From assembly GCA_037447605.1 (NCBI GenBank), contig CM074807.1, forward strand, positions 2,028,117-2,092,116: a stretch of 64,000 nucleotides of DNA, in the 5' to 3' direction. Origin of the DNA: Zygnema circumcarinatum. Lineage: Eukaryota; Streptophyta; Zygnematophyceae; Zygnematales; Zygnemataceae. Every line of letters starts with the position of its first letter. Position 1 is the first letter of the stretch. Below the pieces are notes generated by a model. That model was not told the DNA's origin. It worked only from the letters and a program-made list of their open reading frames with translations, and did no database searches. Below, piece by piece: positions 1-12,500 of this stretch. A program made the translations under genes and the position numbers.

Positions 1-10
1 GGGACATGCA

Positions 11-2414
11 GGACGTGTGGCTACAGTAGCACGGAAAACCAAGGAGACGGATGTGGAGGTGACAATTGGTCTTGATGGCACCGGCGTCTGCAGCGCAGAC
101 ACGGGAATCCCCTTCCTTGATCACATGATCGACGTAATCCCCATGCCGCTAACTGTCACTGCAAACAACAACCGTTGGCTTTATATATTTTCGTATGCCC
201 TGTTTGTTCAAGCTCAATATGAGTGTCATCAGCATGAATTATTGTGTTCAATTACGCTGCGCAGCATGCGTGCTGTAATGTTCGGACGCCGACCTCCACC
301 TCTTTGGAACCATTTTGCAGATTATGAACACCTACTCTGCTCCTTTTTCTCCTTTCCTTGCTCCGGACTAGTGGCTTCAGTATTGCAGCTTATTCCGAAG
401 GAGCTTGGGGATTGTCATTGTGTTGCAGCAATTGGCCTCTCATGGGCTCTTCGATATTGCCATACGGGCCAGAGGTGATACTCATATCGATGATCACCAC
501 ACAAACGAAGATATTGCTCTCGCTTTGGGAACTGTGAGTGGAGCAGTTTCCTGTTTTCTTGCTTTGATTGCTATAATTCTGGGGGTACTGGGTTTGCATT
601 AAGGTTACTCTGATGTTGATAGTTCTTTTAAATACTAAGGTGCTAAGTAATCAGCATACAAATTAGTGGCAAGGTGCTCATGCACGGCGAACTATGTTCC
701 GAAGCCTTAAGAGTATGTGGCATCCTATTACATGCCGAGGTTGAGAATACAATGACTCCATACTGAATTCGCTGGTCGACGGAAATAGTATATAGTTCAG
801 GAATGCGTCCGTGAGATTACCATCAAACAGCCCCCTTTTTTTTTTTTTTTTTTTTGGCGCTTCCCTTCCAACCTCATTGAATATCCGCATGATAAATTTC
901 GATTGCCTTTAGGCCAATTTGAGATCGGCAGGTACAATTCATCCATATGCACAACCTAATGCACGAAAAAAGGCTGATGGTAAAGATTTCAGAATGAGGA
1001 GACCCTCAAGAGAAGCCATCGCTAGGTCTCAATTTGTCTATTTAAGTGCAGTTAATAGCTATGTTCTCAGAGCAGCCTCAGTGGCCAGGACACCCTCAAA
1101 TACTCAATGCAACGAGTTTGTTGAAGCTACATCAGTGCAGCTGTATCGGATAACGCGGGTGCTTTTCAGGTTTGACGTTGGCCGCTCTGGACAAGTAACC
1201 AGGGAATCTCCTGTTATTGCAATGTGGTCCAGTTTGATCGCTGTAGAGTAATATTTTATAGTTCAATCTTGGCGGTTTGGGCTTCAGGCTCTTTCCAAAG
1301 CTCTTGGAGATCGCAAAGGTATCAACCGCTTTGGAGATTTTAGTGCTCCTTTGGACGAGGCCTTGATTCACGTTGTTCTTGTAAGCACCTCCATCGCATA
1401 TCATTGCCTATGTGTGGAGCCAAGTAACAGAGAGGTGATGGTCAAGCTCTTAGGGTGGAATGAAATAGACGTAACTTCTATAATGGTTCTTTATGCTAGC
1501 GGAGATGGTTGCCATACTTGAAGATCGGGTAATGACTTTCAAAGGCTAAGAAAAATCTCTGACGGGCTGGAGTTAACTGTACGGTGTGGGAAATTGGCCA
1601 GGATCTATCGGGCAGACCTCACTTAAGTTATGATCTGGTCATTCCTACAGCGCGGGTAGGAACTTATGACACACAGGTGAGTCTATCAATTTTGCAGATT
1701 TCTTCTCTTGGTGATGCTGTGAATTAATGTCAGCAATCCTGTCCATTACGCATAACATGTTTCATCTAGTGGGGGCCGTCACATTCAGCCTTGGTGAATG
1801 ATAACATCTGCATCTATCAAAGGACAAGACCGTATACATACAGAGCAGGCCAACAATTTTGTGCTTTGTTTTCGGGTGACCCAGCTGGTTGAGCACTTTT
1901 TCCAGTCCTTGGCAAACAATTCGGGTATGACACTTCACATCCGCCAGGTAAGGGCGAAGGAATGGCCGGCTTTGCATTTGTCATTTATTTCAGTTGCCAC
2001 ATCTCTCTTATGAATATCAAACAGAAGCTTCGTTCACTGGACTATCCAGAGTTCCAGGGAAAGCACCTGGGAGTTTATCTTCTCGGAATGCGAGAACAGT
2101 AGCAATGCACTTAGTTGCTGGAGTATGCATGTTGAGATTCTCTGATCATTCAGTGAAAGTCTTTCGCGCAGTTGGCTGGCAAAAACTCACACCACATAAT
2201 TGAAGCAACATTCAAGGCGTTTGCGCGCGCCCTTCGAAGGGCGACCGAGGAGGATCTGCGGCGCAGCGGAACTGTTCCGAGGTAGTGGCAGTCTCCTGCC
2301 TGACGCTCACTTATGCTGGCAGCCGCTGTCCTTGCTGTCTCTGTGCGGGTGCTGCTACTGACTGGCTGCTTACTGTGGGGCTGCAGCTCCAAAGGCGTGC
2401 TTACGCAATCTTGA
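11..2414 (+). CDS. HISB: Imidazoleglycerol-phosphate dehydratase (HISB/HISN5), 3' part of gene
   Basis: Dehydrates imidazoleglycerol phosphate to imidazoleacetol phosphate in histidine biosynthesis; plant homologues act in the plastid. Seven exons can be joined: 11-133, 429-533, 1288-1380, 1602-1676, 1885-1947, 2172-2281 and 2387-2414, which sum to 199 codons with stop. The family signatures appear in order: [23 protein letters not shown], the metal-binding [39 protein letters not shown], the second metal motif [17 protein letters not shown], and the usual VPSSKG near the C-terminus. All junctions keep frame with GT-AG introns. The first exon starts after an AG at position 10, so the start codon and any transit peptide lie upstream of the window. 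The GTG at 17 is internal, not a start. No active-site motif is missing. Confidence 0.95.
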
Positions 2415-3355
2415 AGAAACGACGCACTTTGCGTGTCTCAGCTGATGGCTTTTTGTCGCTCCGGTCGACTAGTCGCCTTTGGTGTGGTCGAAGATCAGGA
2501 ATGAGAATGGTTCATTGTGTTTTTAATTGAGGAATCAGTGGAATCGCCTGTCCACAGTCCTGCTCAGCCGATTTTCGTTTTAAAAATCGCATTTCTGCAG
2601 GCGCGCGTTAGTTCGACATGGCAATTCCGATCATTTTCCTAACCCTTTGGACTGTGTACTTTTGCACCCACTTCTTTCCGTAATGAATGTGTTACCGAAT
2701 TCAGTCAAATGTGCAGTGTGCGTGCGTCCTCACAATCCGACCATTCCCCTCGACCAAAACTCCCTTATAGGACATTTGAACCCTTGTCATTGTTTAGCAA
2801 GTAGAAAACCACTCGCCAGATTTTGCTTCACTACAGTCCATTTCAAGAACGTTTTGTTGACCTGTTCAAGATTGAAACAATCCTCGTGTACAACTTGTGG
2901 ACCTGTACACGCACTCGTGAGAATCACCTGCTCTCCTTGGCATGATCTGATACTGAAAAACAGTGACGCTTCAAACGAATAAGTGAAATAACTGGTGAGT
3001 GTTGATGCTGCATGGTAAAGAGACGGCTTTTTGACATTTTCACCACCCAACAGGGCCAACATCAAATCGATGCAAAGGTACACAAGTAACCCTGCCGATC
3101 AAGAGCAGCTTCCTGTAATTACATTTGCCACCAGGAGCTGCCCAATACCACAAAAAGTGGAGTCCAGGGGCCAAATAGGGATCTCACAAAAACACGGCCC
3201 TCCTAATGCACCCCCTCAGTCTTCTAGTCTATCGCACCAAACAGACAAATAAGGATAACAAACACTTCGATGCTGGCTTCCCAACACCATATACAATTAA
3301 AGCGCAGCTGTTGTGCTATCCTGGTGACTCGAAATGTTCCCAAACAGCTCTCCAT
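2415..3355. other. Intergenic, convergent 3' ends of HISB and B12D
   Basis: This 0.9-kb stretch lies between the stop codons of two convergent genes. Only short ORFs without family resemblance are present, the longest being 111 codons at 2647-2982. It most likely holds the two 3' untranslated regions. I see no RNA gene, repeat or mobile element. Confidence 0.6.
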
Positions 3356-4220
3356 TTACTCCTTGGTACCACCAAGATACTTATTCAACCCAGGCATGAT
3401 CTGTGGAGAGTATTCACTGACAAATTTTCGAAGAGGGTTGAATTTATAACTTTCTCCAGCCTTTTCGTCGTCGGACATGCCATGGCTACGGGCCGACTTG
3501 CTGAAACTGCAAATGACAACAAAAGAACGTGAGTAGGACAGACCTAATTGATGCAGATCGTTGTAAGACCAGGCGTGCCGCTTCCGGATGAGCATTCCAC
3601 CGATGCCAAGTTTTCACAACTGCGCCTTCGATTTCCCTCGCCAATACAACACAGTAGTACTTCATAGAAATACAGTAGTAGTAATCAAGAAAAATCGCCA
3701 ACCTTGCGACCGCTGCCGGCTAACTATTAGAAATATTCTGAGATTACAGAACGCTAGACAGTTCCAGCTTTCCTCGAGCAAGAAAGTGCCAAGGTGGGAT
3801 GAGGATGAAGGAGCATCACACTCACGTGATGCCTGGATCAGCGCCAACCTTTCGCCCGAGAGCAAATCCGCAGAGTCCCACAGCGAAAATAACAGGGGCA
3901 AGCAAAGGATAAATCTGTACGGACACATCAACAACACTGCGTCATCAGGGCTTCCTGTCACTGCATAAGACAACACAGCACACTCCCTCCTTCAGATAAT
4001 GTAAGGAATCACAAAGATGACGAAAAACGTCATCCAAACACGCTACAACAACAACCTACTTCCGCGGTCCTCCTAGCCCCAAAACGAACCAAGGCCCGCG
4101 CTCTCCTCCACGCCTCTACACACTCTCCCACCCATCGCAAACCCGGACATGGGCCACACTCTACCTCCCGGGCCAACGCACCTCAGGCTGAATCCAAATC
4201 TTTCTCAGAGGAGGCGCCAT
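3356..4220 (-). CDS. B12D-family small mitochondrial membrane protein
   Basis: B12D proteins are short single-pass mitochondrial proteins related to the NDUFA4/MLRQ family. Exon 1 (4182-4220) gives MAPPLRKIWIQPE. Exon 2 (3826-3914) continues with IYPLLAPVIFAVGLCGFALG, the family's signature membrane segment. The last exon (3356 to 3500 or 3506) gives the diagnostic tail with LRKFVSEYSPQIMPGLNKYL. Exon 3 is less certain. The range 3544-3636 keeps frame and carries NAHPEAARLV, matching the NPEVR region of relatives, but its acceptor is weak. The model gives about 121 residues against roughly 90 in the family, so exon 3 may be too long at its 5' side. Two acceptors, TTTGCAG and TTTCAG, lie 6 bp apart before the last exon and both keep frame. 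The start codon is 290 bp from that of the divergent phosphatase gene. Confidence 0.85.
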
Positions 4221-4510
4221 GGCGGACAGCAGTAGCCCAAGCCCCAGTCCCAGCAGCGGCGGCACCAGCAGCAGCAGGACGACAGCGCCCGGCCGCCAGC
4301 AGGGCAGGGCAGGGCAGGGCACTGGGTCGCACCGCAACAAAAGTCCCCTCGTAAAAAACCGTCCGTCGTTACGTGTGTGAACGGGCTCAGGTTGAATACT
4401 GTACGAAAGTGTCCGTACAATGCGTACGGAAGGAAAGAAGGAAGGGAGGTTGCTTTCAGTTGCCGCCACCCGGGAGCAGGAAGGCCTTGGGAAGCACCCC
4501 AAGGAAGGCC
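4221..4510. promoter_or_regulatory. Divergent promoter between B12D and the acid phosphatase
   Basis: A 290-bp spacer separates two opposed start codons. It holds GGGCA repeats (about 4300-4320) and several GTAC-centred motifs between about 4395 and 4433 (CTGTACGAA, TCCGTACAA, GCGTACGGAA). Similar GTACGG motifs recur at other gene starts in this window. The regulatory role is inferred from position only. Confidence 0.5.
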
Positions 4511-7500
4511 ATGGCTGCCTCGGCGGGGCGGGGCGGGAGGATGCGGTTCACGCGCGGCGGGCGGCCCGACCTGGTCGCGCAGGTGCTCTGCGCAGTGCCC
4601 ATGCTGTCGCTGCTCCTGCTGTGGGCGTGGTGGCCGCTGGGGAGCCATCGCTCCGCGCCGCTCTTCTTTCTCAGCGTTGGAGACTTTGGAACGGCGTCTG
4701 CTTCGCAGAAGCTTGTGGCGTCGCAGGTCTGCAACTGATACGTGATTTTTCATATGGAAAGGTTCATGTGATTACTGGTGTGCCATTTCTGCAGCAGATT
4801 GGAGACGTGAATGTGCAGAGTTGCTTATAGGATGCAGGGGGCGAAATGCCGCTTGCTTTCGGACTTAGCTGGTGATGGTCCTTGCATAGTCAGACAAATG
4901 TAGGCGGTATCTTGCTTTTTTTTCATCAACTTCGTTAGAGCGCGCACACTGGAAGCCACTTCAGACTTTTATGATTCCATACTTGAGCAGCTTCATAGTT
5001 GAGTGAGGTTCGCCCAAGCGTGGTGGCGGTATTATTGAGCTGATGCTATCGATCCGTTCAGTCATGCTCAGATGGCCATTCAAGCTTCAAAGAAAAGCGT
5101 CGAGTTCGTGCTATCGGTTGGTGACAATGTGTACCCTTCTGGAGTGGAACACGTGAAGGACCCGCTTTTCAACACTGTATTTGAGGTATATGCGAATCAA
5201 AATTGATGTATACGCGTTTTTCATGCATATCCTAGGCTTGACACTGTGTCCTATTTCCTGGCCCCAGCTACTTGTCCTTCGTTTGGCGTTACAGCATGCC
5301 ATTTTGCTTCAGCAGTACCTGCATGGCAACTGCTATTTTAGGAACAGGTCTCTTGCTGAGCCCTGTATTCCCTGAAGGACGAACGTCATTGCTTGAAAGG
5401 GTCTCATGTATAGTTCAGGTAACTGATCCCATCCTCAGCTGTTCATGTAAGGTTGGTTCATGTCATCTGAACTCTTGCAAGCATACGCATGACCTAGAAC
5501 CAAAATTATGCAGCGATGTTCAACTCTGAACCCCTTAACTTTTTTGGGTGCATTAAGACTGTCAAGCAAAGGTCAGCTTGGCTCAATATCTGGCTGGTTT
5601 GTTACGGGCGTGCAGGATATTTACACCGAGGAATCGTTGCAGATACCTTGGTAAGGTTGCTCGATCCAAACGGCCAGTTTCTCCAACTGCTAGGCGTAGG
5701 AGGACCTTAGGCACTCTTGAAAGAGATTCCAGGCGGATCGAGCATGTCTTAATCATAGGGCCTCTATGAATCGGATTAGTTCTTTTTAGCTGCGTGCAGT
5801 TGTATGCCGCACAATGCATGAGTGAAGTAGTCTGTCTTTCTTGTCGTTTTTGGTGAATTTTATGTAGATGATATCAGCCTTTGTCAGACCTCAATCAATT
5901 TGAGACTATAAGAATGGCGATTCTTCTTCCACCATATTAAGCTTATTTCATTCATCCCCAAAGATAGCAGCTTGAATCACATCCCTTTAGGCATGTATAC
6001 ACCAAGGCATATGTGTGCTTCCATGTCCTGGCTTTGCTTCATTCAATTGTTCTCCTACGAATCTTCAACCTTCGAGAGTGTAAGTTCTGCCTTCTTCCGT
6101 GTACTGGATCTCATTAAAGTCCATATTTTAGACGGTAACTTTAGCCCTGAGCAACTCCTGACTGCGCGGATGTACAGGTATATGGCATTGGGCGACCATG
6201 ACCACCGTGGCAGCGTGCATGCTCAAATTCAGCATTCCAAACAGTCAGCAAAGTGGAACATGTCCGGCCCATATTACAAGATTACAGTCCCTCTCGGAGG
6301 GCATCATACATTGGATTTGGTCGTCACTGACAGTGTGTGTCTTGAGGTAAACACTTTTATTCTGTTTCGTGGGTGATCGTCTCTTCCCCACTTGCCCGTG
6401 TACCGCTATCTGCATGATCACTCTTTTTAGAGAGTAGTTTGCAAATAGCTGCAGTGTTAGACAACCTTATGACGTTTCGTTCATGAGATTCTAGGAGGGA
6501 TTTTTTTTTCCTGCTATTCGAACTCCCGTTTAATTTCTTCTGTGTCCTGTAGGTTGTCGCCTGGGATCTGGCGAGTTAGCATGCAATGACTGCCAGTGGT
6601 TACTCATCCGGTTTGTGAAAGCAGGTACTGAAATGACTCCTCATGGGGAGGCTGGGGGAAGGCCAGGGGATAGTCACTACAGGGACTCCTGAAGACAGGC
6701 GCTTCTTTGAAGATTACAACACGACTTTGACTGGTTCAGAGGTGTAAATCGTGTGCTCCTTGCCTGCTGGCTCGATCACTTATGTATCCTATGTACTCTT
6801 GGCATTTCCTTACATGTACAGGCCTTGACTGGGGCAACTTTAATTTGTTGTTTCTGCTCGTGTATTGAGGTTCTTCTTTTGAAGAACCACCGATTCAATA
6901 GAATCATGAAGTGTGATGGTGTCATTTTTTTCCTGCTGTTACATATTCTGAAGAAGTGCTATGCCTCAGCGTACAGAATGCTCTTCCCAACTGCAAGCTT
7001 TAAAAAGACACTCCATGTCATGTCCCTGAATATTAAACGGCTGTTTCTGACATTGAAAATTTTCAACTTTGCTGTTGATATAGGCTGGTAAGGAGCATCT
7101 GAGATGGCTTGAGGAAGTACTCCGTAACAGTTCAGCCGATTGGTAACTAGTCTTTTTTTTTTATTATTGCTGCAAGCTGATCTGAAATTTTAAGTTTCGA
7201 AATCTCGATTTTCCTTGTCGTGGTTGGCTTCTTCTCGCATTTGACTTTGGAATGTATTCACTCAAACCAAGTGCTGTGACTGCTGTTTTGTAACACGAGA
7301 TGTATTAAAACAGAATCCTTTTGTTTTTTGTAAAAAGGGAAATCTGGTCTGTGAGCTTTAACTATTTGAACAATCAATTCATGCCTAAGATGGTAATGCA
7401 GCTGCAAGAACCTTAGTTCAATGAGCTTTTTCCTATCACGAAACGAAGCTGCCCTTGTCTGAGTGACGCATGTGCCCTTGGACCTCTTGGGTGGCCCTCA

Positions 7501-8724
7501 TACTCTGTCTCCTCCCCCTTCTTGCAGGCTCGTGGTTCTCGGCCACCGCCCCGTTTTCACCTGTGCAGACCGCCCACGGTTTCCTGCAGAGCAACGTTTC
7601 TCGGAGCTTATGCATTCGCTCTTCACCAAATATCACGTGGTGCGTGCTCTCTGACCTGCATCTACCGTTGGCTGAATGGACGGGAATCACCCAGTTTGCT
7701 CTCTCTCAATATTCCTTTTACTCACTTGACGTATCATGACTTGCTGCCGGCGACGAGTTGGGCTGCAGGATGTCTACATGCATGGGCACGACCATGTTGG
7801 GCAGCACCTGAAGAAGGATGGAGTGGTGTACATTGGCAATGGCGTGGGGGGCTACGGCAACCATCCTGCTCATCCGAATGAGGACACCGTGTGGTTCAAG
7901 TGCGTTTCCTCACAAAGCATACCGTTCGAAACATTTATTCATTTTTTGTTGTTAGACCACGTTTAGTATAATGCAACAAAATCTGGGACAACTACTGGCG
8001 TGGAAACGTAGTATAAAAGCGTTGCGGCAACTCTAAAGCCTGAAGTTCCTGATGTGAAGGTCAATTTCAATGTCTGTTCAAGATCTAGTGACTGTGATTT
8101 TCTTCATCGAGGAAAGCCAGAGTGGATTTGAGTGCCGGGTATAATATCTGCTGAATAAATTGTTCAGATTCGAATGTTCAGAGCCTGAATTCGGCACCAA
8201 CTTGAGTCAACCAATTTGGTGCACATAAATGGACCCCCCTCTTTCTCCTTGTCTACATTAAAAGGCATAGCAGCAGATGAAACGACGACTGGCCAGTCGT
8301 CTGGAATACGAGATGGAATTGTCCTTTGTGCTATGCTTTCTCGTCAATGTTTTGATCCTTGCTTCTCACTCGTTCTTGTGTTACGCAGTGGTGATTACAA
8401 TGGCTTCATCCTCCACAGAGTTACGCCCATGGAGCTGGTCTGCACACAAACCTTTGGCTTTGCCCTGCAATGGGAAAAACTTTTTATTTCCGTCCTCTCT
8501 TTGAGTGCCTGCATTGTGCACATGTTGGCTGCTATAAAGACGCTGCTCAGCTCAGCTCAGCATGGTGTTTTCCTGCCTTCATGCGCCTGACTCGCCCCTG
8601 CTTGCCGCTTGCCTCCTCCGCGCAGGACTTCACATTCATGGCTGCCAACGGCTCAGTGCTCCACGAAGTTCGCCTCTTTCAAAACTCCGCAAGTAAAGAG
8701 AAGCGATGCAGCAAGAGAAGTTGA
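4511..8724 (+). CDS. Purple acid phosphatase, tartrate-resistant (ACP5) type, with altered metal-ligand motif
   Basis: A binuclear-metal phosphomonoesterase, probably secretory. Ten exons join in frame: 4511-4726, 5072-5185, 5616-5650, 6178-6346, 6667-6741, 7084-7142, 7528-7639, 7769-7899, 8389-8437 and 8626-8724, giving about 352 residues, close to the usual TRAP length. The N-terminus has a hydrophobic anchor or signal (VLCAVPMLSLLLLWAWW). Family motifs follow: GDFG (usually GDWG), GDNVY, then LGDHDHRG where the family has GNHDH, then VVLGHRPVF and GHDHVGQH. The change from Asn to Asp in the third block falls on a residue that binds the second metal. All other visible ligands are kept, including the Tyr of GDNVY. 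The acceptor for exon 5 was chosen after AAGGCCAG because it restores frame. The ATG at 4511 is preferred; 4541 is an in-frame alternative. Confidence 0.88.
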
Positions 8725-9571
8725 TGGCTGCGGCTTCTGTGGGAACTCGAGAGCAACAAGCTGCACGGCAATAATGTTTATGGATACCTTTCTCCCCTTA
8801 TTTTTTCAGGTTCCTTATGCTTCCTTAACAATGGGAAGGGATGAACCCCTTGCGATTGTTGTAGTACTCCAAAACCTATATTTAGAGCAACGCTATGTAG
8901 TTGTCGTTAATTTTTATTCTTCCATTCAATTGCTTCGTTTGAGGCAATAAATCATGTATAGTAGAGTGTGTAGAAGTCGCCGGATATTTTCAGCATAATT
9001 ATGCATTTGTAGCGTCCAGAAGTCCTTCGTCATTTGTACCAAGCTCTGCCCTGCCTTATTGCTTCAGGAGCTGGACCTTCTGCCGACTGACTTGCTTGCC
9101 GAGCTAAAAGCCCAGAGCTTGGAATCCTCGCTATGAAACGGATTTTTTTTATTTTTCAGTCGAGGCCATTATTCCTTGTTAATTTAATTAATCTCACTGG
9201 TTCTACACTGCTCTCACCCGAAAACACTCACACAGTCAGGAGACATTGATGAAGCGAGAATGGTCCCCCTCAAGCTCAGACAGGAGACAGAAGGAAAAGG
9301 ACAGGATCCCGTTAACGTTTTGCAGCTCACAATCACAGGTAATCTGATAGGACATTTAAGAAAAAGCTCATATTGCCAACGGCAGCAAATGCTGCCGCCG
9401 TGACAGCACTATACAACATATCACACATCGTACATCCAAAACTAGCGCTTCCTTCAAAGAAGGTATCAGAGAAACTAAACTTTCAGCTGCCTGACGATGC
9501 TTTCCAACCCAACAGGAAAGGAAACAAGTATCACCCTTTCACTGCGCTCGTACTGTCGCACAACTGGTCAG
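8725..9571. other. Intergenic, convergent 3' ends of phosphatase and PAO
   Basis: No coding signal was recognised in this stretch. An AATAAA at 8946-8951 lies about 220 bp after the phosphatase stop and could be a polyadenylation signal. A short plus-strand ORF at 9373-9579 runs opposite the 3' end of PAO and resembles nothing I know. Confidence 0.5.
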
Positions 9572-12500
9572 CTACTTGACCAGAGCGTGGCAGTAGTCGT
9601 GGAAGTGGTACGACTTGTAGATGAATTGGCCAAGCTTGAAGGAGCCCAGAAGAGAGAGGCCCGCTAGCACCAAAAGGACCGCCGCATTGAGCGGCGGAAT
9701 CGCCACAATGCGACTCACAGCGGCGGCAGCGAGGCTCGCAACGATGGCGAAGGAAATGGCCGCCAGAGCGAACTGCAGCCTCTCAAAATTGCGTTTCGCC
9801 CCTGAGCACGCCTTGCAGTTGACCACATGAGAGTGGTACCTGCCACAAAAAAGAACGCATTCATTCACAAATGAGAACCCATAACCCCAACAGGTGAGAA
9901 CTACTGAATTCAGCTCAGTATGTTTGCAAGGAAACTAAAACAATGTCGACATGAAGCAAGTGACTTTCATGTCGTCCCAAGCGGTTCGTGTCAGCCCAAG
10001 CGCTCCCAAACGAAAGGGAAATCACAGCAACGGATGAGCCAGAATGGCCCCCTTGGCAAGTAAGGGGGAAGGCTAGCAGACTCACCTGTCCATGAGCTGT
10101 ACCTTTGGAGGGGTGGGAGGCAACTTCCCATCCACTCCTGGGCCCCACTCAAAGCCCTCTCCCCCATACTTTACCAACCACCTGCGATACGCCGACACAA
10201 AGCTGTCTGATGCCGTTGGTAAGAAGCACAAGCTACGATACTGCTTCATGCCGCCATCCGCCTCCAAGCGCCTTTCCTGGACCAGAAACCCATTGAGAGC
10301 TCACACAACGTCAAGACACGCAATGCTGAACCTGCTGAGGCAAGCAGGCCGACGGCAGCAAAGCGTTTAGGAAAGGAACTGCTGGTGGCGGGCAGGCACC
10401 TGCAGATGCAAAAAGTACATGTCGGAGTCGAGGATGGTGAGCTGGCCAAGATGGCGAAACCATCGCGGAATGAGCGACACCGCTTTGGGGAGAAAGTTGT
10501 TGGGGAATGCGAAGAACAGTTTGCTGTGACCAGGAGTCGTGGGTACGCAGAAAAAGACGAACATGAGCCGCCTCTCCTTAGGGGGCTCGCTTGACTTTTT
10601 GCCCTGCAATGAAGTCCAGAAACTCAACTTCTCTGAGCCAGAAGCTCATGCAAACTACAAAACACCCCACACAGCATGAACAAGTCTTTAAATGCACCCC
10701 TTCCTTTATGTAAGATCCATATGAATCTTCAACAGAATCATTGAACCTAGTCTTCAACAATGCCACATACAATCTACCTCGCCTTAACAGCAAGGAGACT
10801 GCCATGGCAGCAGTCTATCAGGAAAGAGCAACCCACAAAACCGACTTCTTAAACGAAACCTCCCAGCAGTTTCCCACCTCCGGCACAGGCTTAGGCGGCA
10901 GCGATGCCTTCATAGTGAACAGACAAGGCGCGATAAACTCAGCGGGCCCGTTTTGGGTCCTGCCTTCAAACCCCGTTCTGTAAATCCTGTCCACCTGAAG
11001 GTTTAAGGGCTTTGCCCCCTCCCGCCGGCCCTGCACATTGCCTCCCACCTGCCACCCACACCCTCCTTCAGGCACATGAACCCCCATAGAGAGAGCATAT
11101 GCTGAGCATGGGCCGGCCATAGACCCGAGATGGGCCATTGGGGTAAGCCGCAGCAGTGGGTGGGACACATGGGACAGAGCGATGGGGCCGAACCATGATG
11201 CCGTGATGTGCGAAGGGGACATGGGCCGGGTCCATCAGATTCTCTATCAACGTGTCCGCCCTGCACAGGGCCACTGCTCAGACTGTCAAGCGATGATGAT
11301 ATGATGCAGCTCTGGGCTCCATCCTGCTCCCAAAAAAGGCGCATAAAGTTGAAGTCTGCGACACGCTTTTTTTCGACTTGACCCAAAAGAGTAAGCGCTG
11401 AAAGTTTATGTCCTGCCGTAACGAAGTTGGTACTTTCAGAAGTACTTTCCAGAAGTCAACAAACGGCCGCGTAAGGCTCTGCCAGCATGCGGCGAATGGC
11501 GGGTTTACCCATAGGACATGTCGCGAGAACTGAGATCGTTGGTGAAGGACGGGTCGGACAGTTCGGGGAGGAACGGCGGAGGAGAGGCGGCGGCGCGTTC
11601 CTTCGCTCCCTTGGAGCGGTCCGGCCACACGAAGAGCAGGCCCTGCTGCTCCAAAGAGGGGACCACTCGAGCACACGCGCGGGGGGAAGTCTGAAACGCC
11701 GACATAAGCAAACCTCAGGGAAAGTGAGATTGCCGAGATCAATGGTAACAGGAAGAATCCAAGGGCTGAAACATCACAGGGTTCTTCAGGAGCTGTTTTC
11801 TCCGATTGCATGTTTGACCAAAGTCAAGGAAGGTGCAGGAACAAGCAAAGCCTGTGCTTGTGAGTGCACCCGCTGAAAGATTCTGCGGAGGCAATCAAAT
11901 CATGAAGGAGGTTTTCTGTGGACTGTGAAATGAGCAGGAGGATGGACAGAACCTTTTCATTCTCTGAGGGGGCCTGCGGGATGAGCCCGCACCCTCCGTC
12001 CCCCCCAAAAGTCCATCCGTGATACGAGCACTGCAGGCGGCCGCTCTCATGAATGCGGCCCTCCGAAAGAGGTGCAAGCCTGGAATGGACCCAACGATAG
12101 TGAGCTTTACTGTAATTCTGGTTTGAGCCGAAAAAAACGTTAATCTGGAAGAGCATTTCGGTAACACACACATGACTTCTTGCAGCAGTACGTGCTCTTT
12201 TGCCTCCTTCAGGAAAATGTTGTGCTGGGCAGTAAGAAAGTTTATCTCTGCGAAACGCAGCTGCTTTGGACCCACCTGTGCGGACATTCGTCAGCGAACA
12301 CTTGCCACTTGGCGGCGTTCCGATCCCACCAGATGACTAGAGGCCGGCCGAGAATCGTCACAGCTTTGGGAATCAAGGGATTAAGATCCGACACGAGCGC
12401 TGCAGCCCTCAGCCGGCACAAGCGCTTTGTGAAGGGGAACGAAATGGCCAAAACTACAGAGTGGGTGATGGAATGAAGGGACGACAAGGGTCCATTCTAC

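Noticed and set aside
17-478. 153-codon ORF as a complete small gene
   Set aside because: Only residues up to about codon 39 match HISB. After GAC|GTAATC it reads into an intron.
2647-2982. 111-codon plus ORF
   Set aside because: No family motif, and it lies between two convergent 3' ends. Length is within chance for this composition.
4205-4753. 182-codon minus-strand ORF and several overlapping plus ORFs
   Set aside because: They are GC-rich shadow frames across phosphatase exon 1 and the divergent promoter. The phosphatase frame carries the family motif and a membrane anchor.
11278-11811. 177-codon minus ORF with His/Arg/Pro-rich translation
   Set aside because: It overlaps PAO exon 4 in another frame and runs through an intron. 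PAO exons join cleanly without it.
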